Assembly: GCA_017694765.1 (NCBI GenBank)
Contig: JADIML010000135.1
Location: 1-9,164, forward strand
Direction of reading: 5' to 3'
DNA length: 9,164 nucleotides
From: Candidatus Scybalomonas excrementavium
GTDB lineage: Bacteria > Bacillota > Clostridia > Lachnospirales > Lachnospiraceae
Below are positions 1-7,485 of this stretch, piece by piece. Position 1 is the stretch's first letter. The number at the start of each line of letters is the position of its first letter. Position numbers and translations under genes: made by a program. A model generated the notes under the pieces. That model was not told where the DNA came from. It worked only from the letters and a program-made list of their open reading frames with translations, and ran no database searches.

Positions 1-1541
1 CTTTCTCTTCTTAAACTTAATTCTTCATTAGAAACTTCCAAATGTAAAATTCCTCGATTTAAATCAACATGAATAATATCTCCATTTTCTACAAGTGCAA
101 TATTTCCACCTTCTTCTGCTTCTGGACATAAATACCCAATACTTAGTCCACCACTTGCTCCTGAAAAGCGACCATCTGTAATAACAGCTGTATTTTTAAT
201 ACTTTTAATAATTTCTGTGATTCTATGGAGCTCTTTCATGCCCGGCCCCCCTTTTGGACCTTCATAACGAACAACAACTGCATCGCCTTCTTTAATCTCC
301 TTATTACGGAATGCAACATAACACTCTTCTTCGCTATTGAACACTTTTGCTGTTCCTGTAAAGACATAGACTTCTTTTGGTACAGCTGATGTTTTCACCA
401 AAGCTCCTTCAGGTGCTAAGTTTCCGTATAAAATCTGAATTCCATCAGATTTTGAAACTGGCTCATTCATTGTATGAATCAAATTACGATCGCCTGCCTT
501 AGCTTCTCGTATCGTCTCTTTTAATGTCTTTCCTGTGACCGTTATCTGGTCGGTATGTAATACAGTTTCTAATTCCTTTAAAACAGCTGGAATTCCTCCT
601 GCATAATGTAAATCAACGACCGTATTGTCACCATTTGGAACAATTGCTGTTAAAACAGGGGTTTTAGCAGTAATATTAGCAATATCTTCCCATTTTAATT
701 CTAAACCAAGTTCAATAGCAAGTGCTGGAAGATGGATTAAAGCATTGAGTGAACCTCCAATAGCACTTAATAAAGTAACTGTATTTTCTAATGCTTCCCT
801 CGTCATAATTTGACTTGGCTTAATATGATTTCGCACTAAATTCATAACAGCAGCACCAGATTCTCTCGCTGAAAATCTTCTCATGCTAGTGTTAGATGGT
901 ATAAGACTACCCATTGGTAACATCATACCGAGAGATTCACACAAAGCTCCCATTGTATTTGCTGTTCCTAAAAATGGACAAATACCTGGTCCTGTGTAAT
1001 ATTCCAATGTACCTTCTATTAACTGGCGTTCTGTAATCTCTCCTCTTAAAAACTTCTGTCTTAACTCTTTCGATTGACTTGGTTTTATTTTAGGAGTAGA
1101 TGGACCTGCTGTTACAAGAATCGATGGAATATCAATTCTAGCTGCTGCATTTAACATAGCAGGAATAATTTTATCACAGGCTCCTAAAAATACAATTCCA
1201 TCAAAAATCCCTTGTCCGACTACCATTGCTTCCACAGAATCTGTAATAATTTCTCTATGTGGTAAACAATATCTCATTCCAGTACTTCCTTGAGAAATTC
1301 CATCACACATACCAATTGTATTAAACTCAATTGGTTCCCCACCTGCTTCTAATACTCCTTTTTTAACTTCTTCTGCTAATTTTCTAAGAGGTTCATGTCC
1401 TGGACAAACTTCATTAAAACTATTTGCAATGGCGATTAATGGCTTTGTATCAAGAGAATCAATAGAAATACCAGCAGATGCTAAATGAGCTTTTGCAATC
1501 GCTCTTTGAAAGGGCTCTAGTTTATCAATAGCTCTTTTCAT
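1..1541 (-). CDS. IlvD/Edd-family dehydratase, C-terminus cut by window edge
   Basis: This is an iron-sulfur dehydratase of the dihydroxy-acid / 6-phosphogluconate dehydratase family, which removes water from a 2,3-dihydroxy acid to give a 2-keto-3-deoxy acid. About 513 residues are visible; the family is usually 550-610, so some 40 or more are missing. The start is ATG at 1541 behind an AGGAGG at proper spacing. Candidate cluster or metal ligands are C79 (MCDG), C122 in ACDK with K124, and C188 just before TANTM. Other family blocks are GGSLNALIHLPALA (262-275), RYEGPKGGPGM (425-435) and TDGRFSGAS (455-463), with S460 the likely catalytic base. It is the last visible gene of the operon, 29 bp after EIIC. 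Length and motifs look more IlvD-like than Edd-like. With a PTS and a KDPG-type aldolase as neighbours, I infer it acts on a 6-phosphoaldonate rather than on branched-chain amino acid precursors. A true biosynthetic IlvD is the alternative, but no ilv genes are nearby. Confidence 0.9.
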   Translation of the reverse strand, partial: MKRAIDKLEPFQRAIAKAHLASAGISIDSLDTKPLIAIANSFNEVCPGHEPLRKLAEEVKKGVLEAGGEPIEFNTIGMCDGISQGSTGMRYCLPHREIITDSVEAMVVGQGIFDGIVFLGACDKIIPAMLNAAARIDIPSILVTAGPSTPKIKPSQSKELRQKFLRGEITERQLIEGTLEYYTGPGICPFLGTANTMGALCESLGMMLPMGSLIPSNTSMRRFSARESGAAVMNLVRNHIKPSQIMTREALENTVTLLSAIGGSLNALIHLPALAIELGLELKWEDIANITAKTPVLTAIVPNGDNTVVDLHYAGGIPAVLKELETVLHTDQITVTGKTLKETIREAKAGDRNLIHTMNEPVSKSDGIQILYGNLAPEGALVKTSAVPKEVYVFTGTAKVFNSEEECYVAFRNKEIKEGDAVVVRYEGPKGGPGMKELHRITEIIKSIKNTAVITDGRFSGASGGLSIGYLCPEAEEGGNIALVENGDIIHVDLNRGILHLEVSNEELSLRRE

Positions 1542-1570
1542 GATACATTCCTCCTAAATTTATTTCATTC

Positions 1571-2947
1571 CTATTTTTCTAACTCCATTTCTTTTGCAGC
1601 TAAAATTTCTTCTCTTTTTTTATTGAATTTAGACATAAACACCCATACAAATGCGATAACAATTATCAAAATAGGAACACTGATCATTGGATGATGAATA
1701 AATGATTCGTATACTAAGAAACTAACTGTTAAACTCGTAGCCGCAAAAGAAGAAATAAAACTTCCATCTGCTGCAATATCAAGTCCTACAGAAGTTGCAA
1801 GTTCTGTTAATACTGGTGCCGTAATCGTTCCCGCATAGAGAATTGCACTTGTACAAACAAGACCCATAATAATATTTTTTAATAAATTCCCTCTTGTAAT
1901 CGCTACAACTAAAGCAACACGGAATGTTACAACCGCTAGATCTGCAAATGGAAGCATACGGTTTCCTGGTAAAATAGCTGCCATTAAAATTGTAAGTGGA
2001 ATAACGATTAATGAAGTCGTAATAACATCTGGATTTCCTACAACAACAGCTGCATCAAGACCAATTAAGAATTTTCTTCCTTTGAATTTCTTTTGTGTAA
2101 AATTCTTTGCTGCTTCGGAAATTGGCATAAGACCTTCCATAAATAACGAAGTCATTTTAGGGATTAAAATCATAACAGCTGCCATAGAAACACCAAGAGA
2201 TAAAATTTGTGATACATCATAGCGAGCTAATGCACCAATAATACAACCTAATAATAAACCTAAAATCATTGGCTCTCCAAAGAAACCAAGATATTTTTGT
2301 GCATTTTTTACGCTTAAATTTGCCTTTTTCATTCCTGGAATTCTATCTAATAACCAGTTCAGTGGAGCAGCAATAATAACGGAAGATAATGCTGACATTG
2401 TTGGAAGCGATACACCAGGAATTCCAAAGTAATCTTCTACTAATGGTGCTGTCCAGTCAGATAATTTAAACGTAATAACTGCCATAATAACAGTTGCTAA
2501 AATTCCCAACGGAATGCTTTTTGTCACATAGTATACCATAATTCCGACGATTGCCATGTGATGATAGTTCCAAATATCAACATCAAGTGTATCTGTAGCT
2601 TTAATTGCTAACATGACAATATTAGTAATTAGAATAGCAAAAATTAAAAGTGCGATAATTGGAGATGACCATGTTACTGCCGCAATTGCCCCCCAACCTA
2701 CGTCTAATACATCTAACTTTATCCCAAAATTATCAACCATTGCTTGTGCTGCTGGTCCCAAATTTGATTTCATCATATTGATAACTAAATTAATACCTGC
2801 AAATCCAATTCCAATTGTAAGACCTGAGCGAAATGCCTTTGCTAATTTTACTCCAAAAATTAAACCAATAATTGTGATAATAATTGGAAGCATAACCGTA
2901 GCTCCAGCATCCATAATCGTATTAAATATCGCATAAAAAATACTCAT
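1571..2947 (-). CDS. gatC: PTS EIIC, galactitol family membrane permease
   Basis: This is the integral membrane subunit of a galactitol-family phosphotransferase system, which carries the sugar across the membrane while EIIB phosphorylates it. It is 458 residues, the usual GatC length, and almost wholly hydrophobic with about ten or more membrane segments. GatC-like blocks include GATVMLP (15-21), GIGFAGINLVI (45-55), LDVGW (80-84), VDIWN (122-126), FFGEP (221-225) and FLIGLDAA (292-299). The C-terminus is basic then acidic and cytoplasmic. A GTG at 2950 directly precedes the ATG at 2947. I chose the ATG because it sits 7 nt from the AGGAGG, while the GTG is only 4 nt away. The gene lies 53 bp after EIIB and 29 bp before the dehydratase. 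The symbol names the family only: the neighbours suggest a sugar acid rather than galactitol, since no polyol dehydrogenase is present. Confidence 0.92.
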   Translation of the reverse strand: MSIFYAIFNTIMDAGATVMLPIIITIIGLIFGVKLAKAFRSGLTIGIGFAGINLVINMMKSNLGPAAQAMVDNFGIKLDVLDVGWGAIAAVTWSSPIIALLIFAILITNIVMLAIKATDTLDVDIWNYHHMAIVGIMVYYVTKSIPLGILATVIMAVITFKLSDWTAPLVEDYFGIPGVSLPTMSALSSVIIAAPLNWLLDRIPGMKKANLSVKNAQKYLGFFGEPMILGLLLGCIIGALARYDVSQILSLGVSMAAVMILIPKMTSLFMEGLMPISEAAKNFTQKKFKGRKFLIGLDAAVVVGNPDVITTSLIVIPLTILMAAILPGNRMLPFADLAVVTFRVALVVAITRGNLLKNIIMGLVCTSAILYAGTITAPVLTELATSVGLDIAADGSFISSFAATSLTVSFLVYESFIHHPMISVPILIIVIAFVWVFMSKFNKKREEILAAKEMELEK

Positions 2948-3000
2948 CACTTTTCCTCCTCATAAAGATGAAAGATTTTACCCATTTTATTTTTTAATGA

Positions 3001-3279
3001 TTATTTTAAATATCCAATAATCTCTTCTAATGTCGCTTCTTCATTGATACCTGTAAGTAAATTAATCGCTCCTACTACTGGTACTTTCACATTTCCACCA
3101 CTAAATTTTCCAGTTGTTACTAATAAATCAAAATCCTCTGCCTTTGATTCTACTTCTAATAATTTACATTGAGAAACTGTTACAGCAATTCCATTACTTT
3201 CACAAGCCTCTCTAATCTTTGTTGCTACGACTGTTGATGTTGCAATTCCATTTCCACATGCTACTAATACTCTTTTCAT
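3001..3279 (-). CDS. gatB: PTS EIIB, galactitol type
   Basis: This is a small cytoplasmic phosphocarrier of 92 residues. It takes phosphate from EIIA on a cysteine and passes it to the incoming sugar bound by EIIC. The N-terminal phosphorylation loop is ACGNGIATSTVVATKI, with C8 the predicted phospho-cysteine, and it closely matches the GatB loop (ACGTGxATSTVV). The rest has the alpha/beta pattern of the family, including DLLVTTGKF in the middle. The start is ATG at 3279 behind GGAGG. An upstream in-frame TTG at 3294 overlaps that ribosome binding site and is unlikely to be used. It is third in the operon, 37 bp after EIIA. It is also the most likely PTS partner that signals to the activator encoded upstream, since galactitol-type EIIBs are the usual inputs to PRD-type regulators (family knowledge, not shown here). 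Confidence 0.92.
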   Translation of the reverse strand: MKRVLVACGNGIATSTVVATKIREACESNGIAVTVSQCKLLEVESKAEDFDLLVTTGKFSGGNVKVPVVGAINLLTGINEEATLEEIIGYLK

Positions 3280-3316
3280 GAATAATACCTCCAAATTTTC
3301 CTTTTGTTATATAAAA

Positions 3317-3778
3317 TTAAAATAATTTTCCTTTGATTTTATTACAAATTTCTGTTTTATCTTCTAATTCAATTACTTGTTTCACAAGTTCTTGATCCTG
3401 AATAAGTCCAACTACTTTTTGAAGCATTTCAATATGTCCATGTGCTTCTTTTAAAGCTAACATAACGACAACTTGTACAAAAATTGTCTGTTCTGGTTCA
3501 TCCATTGCTTGAAATTCCACTGGTTTATCTAAAATAGCAATTGCAATTGCTGGTTTGTTGACATGGGCAACATCTGCATGAGGAATTGCTAAATTAATAC
3601 CTCCTGTATTAAGACCTGTTGGAAACTCTTTCTCTCTATTTAAAATTGCTTCTTTATATGTCTCTTTTACAATCCCTTGTTGACAAAGTGTATCTGCAAT
3701 TTCAGATAAAACTTCTTCTTTTGTTTTAAAACCAACAAGTTTTAATACTTGTTCTTCTTGAAATATAATTTCTTCCAT
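3317..3778 (-). CDS. PTS EIIA, fructose/mannitol/galactitol type
   Basis: This is a cytoplasmic EIIA phosphocarrier of 153 residues. It takes phosphate from HPr on a histidine and passes it to EIIB. The active site is IPHAD with H67 the predicted phospho-histidine, preceded by TGLNTGGINLA as in GatA and EIIA-fructose domains. The VVVMLALKEAHGHIEML segment with H-x-H is also typical of the fold. The start is ATG at 3778; AAGGAG lies 10 nt upstream, slightly long spacing. A GTG at 3799 overlaps the end of the aldolase gene and would leave no ribosome binding site of its own. Only 14 bp separate it from the aldolase stop, so the two are surely co-transcribed and perhaps translationally linked. 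It is distantly similar to the C-terminal EIIA-like domain of the activator gene upstream. Confidence 0.9.
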   Translation of the reverse strand: MEEIIFQEEQVLKLVGFKTKEEVLSEIADTLCQQGIVKETYKEAILNREKEFPTGLNTGGINLAIPHADVAHVNKPAIAIAILDKPVEFQAMDEPEQTIFVQVVVMLALKEAHGHIEMLQKVVGLIQDQELVKQVIELEDKTEICNKIKGKLF

Positions 3779-3792
3779 ATAATTGTTTCTCC

Positions 3793-4413
3793 TTACCACA
3801 CAACTTTTGCTTCAAAATTTTGAATCGCCTTTTTAAGCTCTTCCTCTTGGCATTGTTGGATATGTTCTTTTTGAAAAATACCAGATGCAATTCCCACAAA
3901 AGATGCTCCTGCATTCAAATATTCTTGGACATTTGATCCATGAATTCCTCCAACTGCCATAAGAGGAATTTTTCCAAGTGGTGCTTGAATATCAGAAAAA
4001 TATTTACTACCTAAACAGCTCGCTGGAAATATCTTTATGATATCTGCTCCTAAATCAACCATTTTTTGTACTTCACTTGGTGAAAAGGCAGCTGGAACAC
4101 TGATTACATCATTTTCTTTACAATAGTTCAAGATTTCTTCACTTAACATGATAGGTGATAATAGAAATCTTGCTCCTACAGAAATAGCTTGTTTCGCCTC
4201 TTCCATTGTCCGAATGGTTCCTGCTCCTACATATAAACTCTCACCAAACTCTTCTGTAATTTTCCGAATTGTTTCCAACACATCTGGTGAATTCATTGTA
4301 ATTTCAATCGCATTTAATTTCGTTCCAACTAAATTTTTTGCAACTGCTCTTACTTGTTCATACGTATATCCTCTTAAAATAACGGTAACTTTAGGGAAAT
4401 TTGTAATTTGCAT
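3793..4413 (-). CDS. 2-keto-3-deoxy-6-phosphoaldonate aldolase (KDPG/KDPGal type)
   Basis: This is a class I Schiff-base aldolase of the Eda/DgoA family, 206 residues, the family's usual size. It splits 2-keto-3-deoxy-6-phosphogluconate or the galactonate epimer into pyruvate and glyceraldehyde-3-phosphate in the cytoplasm. Visible motifs are VILRG (R14), IEIT (E37), GAGT (63-66), the lysine segment IIKIFPAS with K127 the Schiff-base lysine, and AVGGI (153-157). NSP (41-43) after IEITM and V154 in AVGGI recall galactonate-type DgoA; Eda has Thr at the latter position (PTGG). I therefore lean to KDPGal or relaxed specificity, without certainty. The start is ATG at 4413 behind AAAGGAG. An in-frame extension to 4497 would begin inside the sigma-54 promoter and is rejected. 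It is the first gene of the operon, about 56 nt after the predicted transcription start. Confidence 0.92.
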   Translation of the reverse strand: MQITNFPKVTVILRGYTYEQVRAVAKNLVGTKLNAIEITMNSPDVLETIRKITEEFGESLYVGAGTIRTMEEAKQAISVGARFLLSPIMLSEEILNYCKENDVISVPAAFSPSEVQKMVDLGADIIKIFPASCLGSKYFSDIQAPLGKIPLMAVGGIHGSNVQEYLNAGASFVGIASGIFQKEHIQQCQEEELKKAIQNFEAKVVW

Positions 4414-4480
4414 TGTTTCGCTCCTTTCTTGCTCTATTTTGTAAAACGATTTTTTATTCGTTCTCTCACTTAATATATAG

Positions 4481-4496
4481 AGCAAGAAAGATGCCA
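4481..4496 (-). promoter_or_regulatory. Sigma-54 (-24/-12) promoter of the PTS operon
   Basis: The minus strand reads TGGCAT-CTTTC-TTGCT. This matches the sigma-54 consensus TGGCAC-N5-TTGCW at every defined position but one, with the invariant GG and GC exactly 10 bp apart. The predicted start of transcription is near 4470, giving a leader of about 56 nt before the aldolase ATG at 4413. The element lies between the activator stop codon and the first operon gene, and both RpoN and a GAFTGA-bearing activator are encoded alongside. The operon should therefore be silent until the activator is switched on. Confidence 0.92.
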
Positions 4497-4509
4497 ACTT
4501 TTTGACTAA

Positions 4510-4527
4510 TTATGTACTTTTACATAA
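4510..4527. repeat. Perfect inverted repeat upstream of the -24 box
   Basis: The minus strand reads TTATGTA-AAAG-TACATAA: two 7-bp arms around a 4-bp centre. It covers the last codons and the TAA stop of the activator gene and lies about 40 to 57 bp upstream of the predicted sigma-54 start. It could be an operator, or a binding site for an architectural protein or the activator. It could also be a chance AT-rich dyad; as an RNA hairpin it would be weak and has no good U-tract. Confidence 0.4.
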
Positions 4528-7425
4528 AATTTTTAGAATTTCTGATGAATCTTGACTATTTCGAATCTGTGAAATCAAGGTTTCATCTGAAATAATAGAA
4601 TATAATTGCTCAAAATATTTTTTAGATTCTTCTTTTAATGCAAGGACAAAAATAATATCAACCATATTAATTCCATCCCATGAAATCGGAGTATCCAATT
4701 TTGTTATAGAAATGACTGATTTTGTAACTAAATTTGGAGTCCCATGGGGAATTGCAATTCCGCCTTTTAAAAAGGTCGTCATCATTCCTTCTCTTTTATA
4801 CACACTGAGTAAAAACTCTGGCTTTATATAACCTGCTTCTGCCATTGCCCCAATTGCCTCATCTAAAATGGTTTCTTTCTCTGTCCATCCTGAATGACAA
4901 AAAATAAATGGTTCCTGAATCACTTCGGATAAACTATTATTTTCAAAACGCATTTTCCTTTTTATAATACTTCTTAGCTTTTGTACCCCTTCTGGTAATA
5001 GTATCTTAGAGTATGGTATCGTTTCATATTTTTCAAATCCAATATCTATCGTTCCAACAATTGCTAGAATTTCATAGTCTTCTTCTACTTCTTTCATGAT
5101 TGTATCGATATTTTCATTCTCAATATATCCTCTTGTAATAATTTCAATTCCTTGTAAATTGCTTTTTAATCTCTGACTTAAATGAGACTTTAGAAATTGT
5201 GCACTTCCTTCTCCTGTAATACAAAAACACAAAATAGCTTTTTGCTTACTTTTATTGATTTTCCTTTTTTGTAAAGGTCTTCCACCCTTTCCCCTATCAT
5301 CTAATTCTCTTACAATCTCTTCCATAGTCATTTCTGTCCATAGTACTCTCCGAATACATTCTATCACCAGTAGCGTATCGGTTCTTCCTATCACAGCAAC
5401 TTGAAATGGAAGTTTTTTCAGCTCTTCTTCTACATTGACAAGAGTTCCCATATCAGCTAATACAATACAACCTTTCTTAGACGCCAACTCTCTTACCTTT
5501 TGGAGTACAATTTCTTTCATTCGACTTGCACTCTCTGTCAAATCAAAATCAAGACTCTCTCCATATTGAACTCCCATAACACAGTTGGCAACTTTTAGCA
5601 TACTACTGGCTACCATTCCATGAGATACGACTAAGATATTAATTCTATCGCTAACTGACTCTTCGTATTCTTTCTTTTGAAATTTTTCCAAATACATCGC
5701 AAGAAATAAAATCTCTTCTTCTGGAAATTCTATATAATATTTTTTTGCTATCTCTTCTCCAATCGTTTTCGCAACATGATATTCTTTGCTATATTGCTTT
5801 TTAATCCGTTCTATCTGCTTATCTTCTAAACGAACATTATTTCTTTGTTGTTGATTTTTCATATGTAAATGAATGGCAAAAGAAAAAACAATCTGATCAC
5901 TTAAAGCTGAAAACGATTGATTTGCCATTTCATAAATTTCTGTTGCAATCTGTACCGTTTCAGTCCCTGCAATCCCGATTAACTCTTCCTTACTATATCC
6001 ACTTTGCCTCATTTGCTGCATATATTTAGACAATTCTTTTTCTATCTTCTCTGATAAAATCTCTTCAATCGTATCCTCTTTTACTCCTCTTAAACGCATA
6101 CTGTCATATTGTTTTTCAAGACTTTGATAAATATTATATTCTTCTATATCTTCATACACAGTTTCTGTATACATTCGATTCTCATTATACGAAAAAATAA
6201 GATCTTGATTACAACTTTCAATCGCTTCTTTTGAAAGTCTTTGTCTTCCTCTTCCTTCAAATTCCATCTTCATATCTTTTGTAATCCGGATCTCTTCTTC
6301 TCCCATTGCCATGCACTCTAAAAAAGCTTTTGCACAACAGACTTGTATATCCGATTTTAACTGACCAACATTTCCTGGATATGATAATTCCATCAACATA
6401 AGTATAATATCCCTATCGACAACTAACTTTCTCTTTAACCGTTGACATTCCCTCATAAAATTTTGTTGAATCAATTCTAATTTTTCTCTCCATGGTCGAT
6501 CACTTACTGGCAAAATTTCAATATCCATTGGAATTCTTCGCCTAAAGGTCAATAATAAGGAGCTTTCTGGATTTTCTGTTGTAGCAGCAATGACCATGAC
6601 TTTACATTCTCTTTGTACTTCTACTTCTCCAAGTCTTCGATACTTTCCTTTATCCATCAAATAAAAAAGAATTTCTTGTCCTTCTGGTGGCAATCTATGA
6701 ACTTCATCTAAAAATAAAATTCCACCATCACACTGCTCTACAATTCCTTTTTTAACCTCATTAGCTCCTGTAAAAGCCCCTTTGCAATATCCAAAAAGCT
6801 GTGCCATTAAAAGTTGTGGATTTTCTGCATAATCCGCACAGTTAAATTGATAAAATGGCATATCCTCTTTAAAATTTCCTGTTGTTTTGGCATACTGGCA
6901 CATTAAATCTGCTAGAAAACTTTTTCCAACTCCAGAAGGTCCATATATGAGGGTATGAATTCCATTAGGTGGATACATAACCGCAGCCTTGGCTCTTTGA
7001 ATCTGCTTCTTCATACTTCCATCGTATCCGATAAAATGCCTAAAAATCATTTCTTTTTCTTCTTGCATTTCTTTGTGATCTTGATATAAATTCAAAGAGT
7101 CCTCTACTTTTTTACTCTTATTTAAATTCATCTCTTTCATATACTTCCCAATTACATATTTTCCAATGGAAAAGCCTTGCTGATTCATATATTCTGTCAT
7201 TTTTCGTTCTGATAAGCTACCTTCTTCTTCCCATATTCTCTGTATAGTAGTTTTTACATAAACTTTTCTTCTTTCCCTCGAATCAAAAATTCCTTGTTCT
7301 TTTCTTATCTGCGTAACATACTCCCTTGCCACATGAAGTTCTCTTGCAATTTTTTCATCTGTATACGGATTTTTTGGATCTTCTTCCTCGATTAATTTTA
7401 TAATCTTTTCTACTATTTGCTCCAT
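4510..7425 (-). CDS. PTS-controlled sigma-54 activator (LevR-like, hybrid domain order)
   Basis: This is a transcription activator of 971 residues that remodels RNA polymerase-sigma-54 at -24/-12 promoters in response to PTS phosphorylation. Domains in order: two HTH-like segments (about 20-55 and 70-101); AAA+ ATPase (about 130-390) with Walker A GPSGVGKS (162-169), the sigma-54 contact loop GAFTGA (216-221) and Walker B ILFLDE (236-241); one PRD (about 425-585); an EIIA-mannose-like domain (about 593-710) with H602 in SHGM; an EIIB-like segment (about 728-825) with C735 in CITGEGSA; and an EIIA of mannitol/fructose type (about 832-968) with H894 in IPHGT. The PRD has Y578 where a His is common. 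LevR normally ends in a second PRD, so the tail here resembles MtlR instead. The start is ATG at 7425 behind AAAGGA; a TTG at 7449 lies upstream of that site. Its stop is 14 bp from the operon's sigma-54 promoter, so that operon is its obvious target. Confidence 0.93.
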   Translation of the reverse strand: MEQIVEKIIKLIEEEDPKNPYTDEKIARELHVAREYVTQIRKEQGIFDSRERRKVYVKTTIQRIWEEEGSLSERKMTEYMNQQGFSIGKYVIGKYMKEMNLNKSKKVEDSLNLYQDHKEMQEEKEMIFRHFIGYDGSMKKQIQRAKAAVMYPPNGIHTLIYGPSGVGKSFLADLMCQYAKTTGNFKEDMPFYQFNCADYAENPQLLMAQLFGYCKGAFTGANEVKKGIVEQCDGGILFLDEVHRLPPEGQEILFYLMDKGKYRRLGEVEVQRECKVMVIAATTENPESSLLLTFRRRIPMDIEILPVSDRPWREKLELIQQNFMRECQRLKRKLVVDRDIILMLMELSYPGNVGQLKSDIQVCCAKAFLECMAMGEEEIRITKDMKMEFEGRGRQRLSKEAIESCNQDLIFSYNENRMYTETVYEDIEEYNIYQSLEKQYDSMRLRGVKEDTIEEILSEKIEKELSKYMQQMRQSGYSKEELIGIAGTETVQIATEIYEMANQSFSALSDQIVFSFAIHLHMKNQQQRNNVRLEDKQIERIKKQYSKEYHVAKTIGEEIAKKYYIEFPEEEILFLAMYLEKFQKKEYEESVSDRINILVVSHGMVASSMLKVANCVMGVQYGESLDFDLTESASRMKEIVLQKVRELASKKGCIVLADMGTLVNVEEELKKLPFQVAVIGRTDTLLVIECIRRVLWTEMTMEEIVRELDDRGKGGRPLQKRKINKSKQKAILCFCITGEGSAQFLKSHLSQRLKSNLQGIEIITRGYIENENIDTIMKEVEEDYEILAIVGTIDIGFEKYETIPYSKILLPEGVQKLRSIIKRKMRFENNSLSEVIQEPFIFCHSGWTEKETILDEAIGAMAEAGYIKPEFLLSVYKREGMMTTFLKGGIAIPHGTPNLVTKSVISITKLDTPISWDGINMVDIIFVLALKEESKKYFEQLYSIISDETLISQIRNSQDSSEILKILCKST
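4570..4592. promoter_or_regulatory. Candidate upstream activator site (TGAAA dyads)
   Basis: Three copies of one pentamer in alternating orientation form two overlapping dyads: TGAAA (4570-4574), TTTCA (4581-4585) and TGAAA (4588-4592). They lie about 100 to 122 bp upstream of the predicted sigma-54 start, the distance at which LevR-type enhancer sites are usually found. They fall inside the 3' end of the activator gene, so coding constraint could explain the pattern. This is a weak call based only on position and symmetry. Confidence 0.25.
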
Positions 7426-7485
7426 TGTCCTTGTTCCTTTTATTTTCAATATCCATTCTTACTCATTTTACAATACTTATTCTCT

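Noticed and set aside
625..813. 62-codon plus-strand frame inside the dehydratase gene
   Set aside because: It is antisense to conserved IlvD/Edd sequence with no supporting signals.
2613..2936. 107-codon open frame on the plus strand opposite the EIIC gene
   Set aside because: It is antisense to a clear GatC-family gene and has no ribosome binding site or recognisable motif; it is a by-product of the hydrophobic codons on the other strand.
3726..3914. 62-codon minus-strand frame across the aldolase-EIIA junction
   Set aside because: It overlaps two genes with clear family motifs in other frames and has low-complexity basic composition.
4148..4444. 98-codon open frame on the plus strand opposite the aldolase
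   Set aside because: It lies antisense to a well-conserved aldolase, has no family resemblance and reads through the aldolase start region.
4441..4462. Possible cre (CcpA) site or small leader hairpin after the sigma-54 start
   Set aside because: TGTAAAACGATTTTT is one base out of register with the cre consensus. The AACGA/TCGTT dyad has only 5-bp arms and an 8-nt loop, too weak to call a terminator or riboswitch.
4414..4509. A terminator between the activator gene and the operon
   Set aside because: No GC-rich stem followed by a U-tract is present, so some read-through from the activator into the operon is possible.
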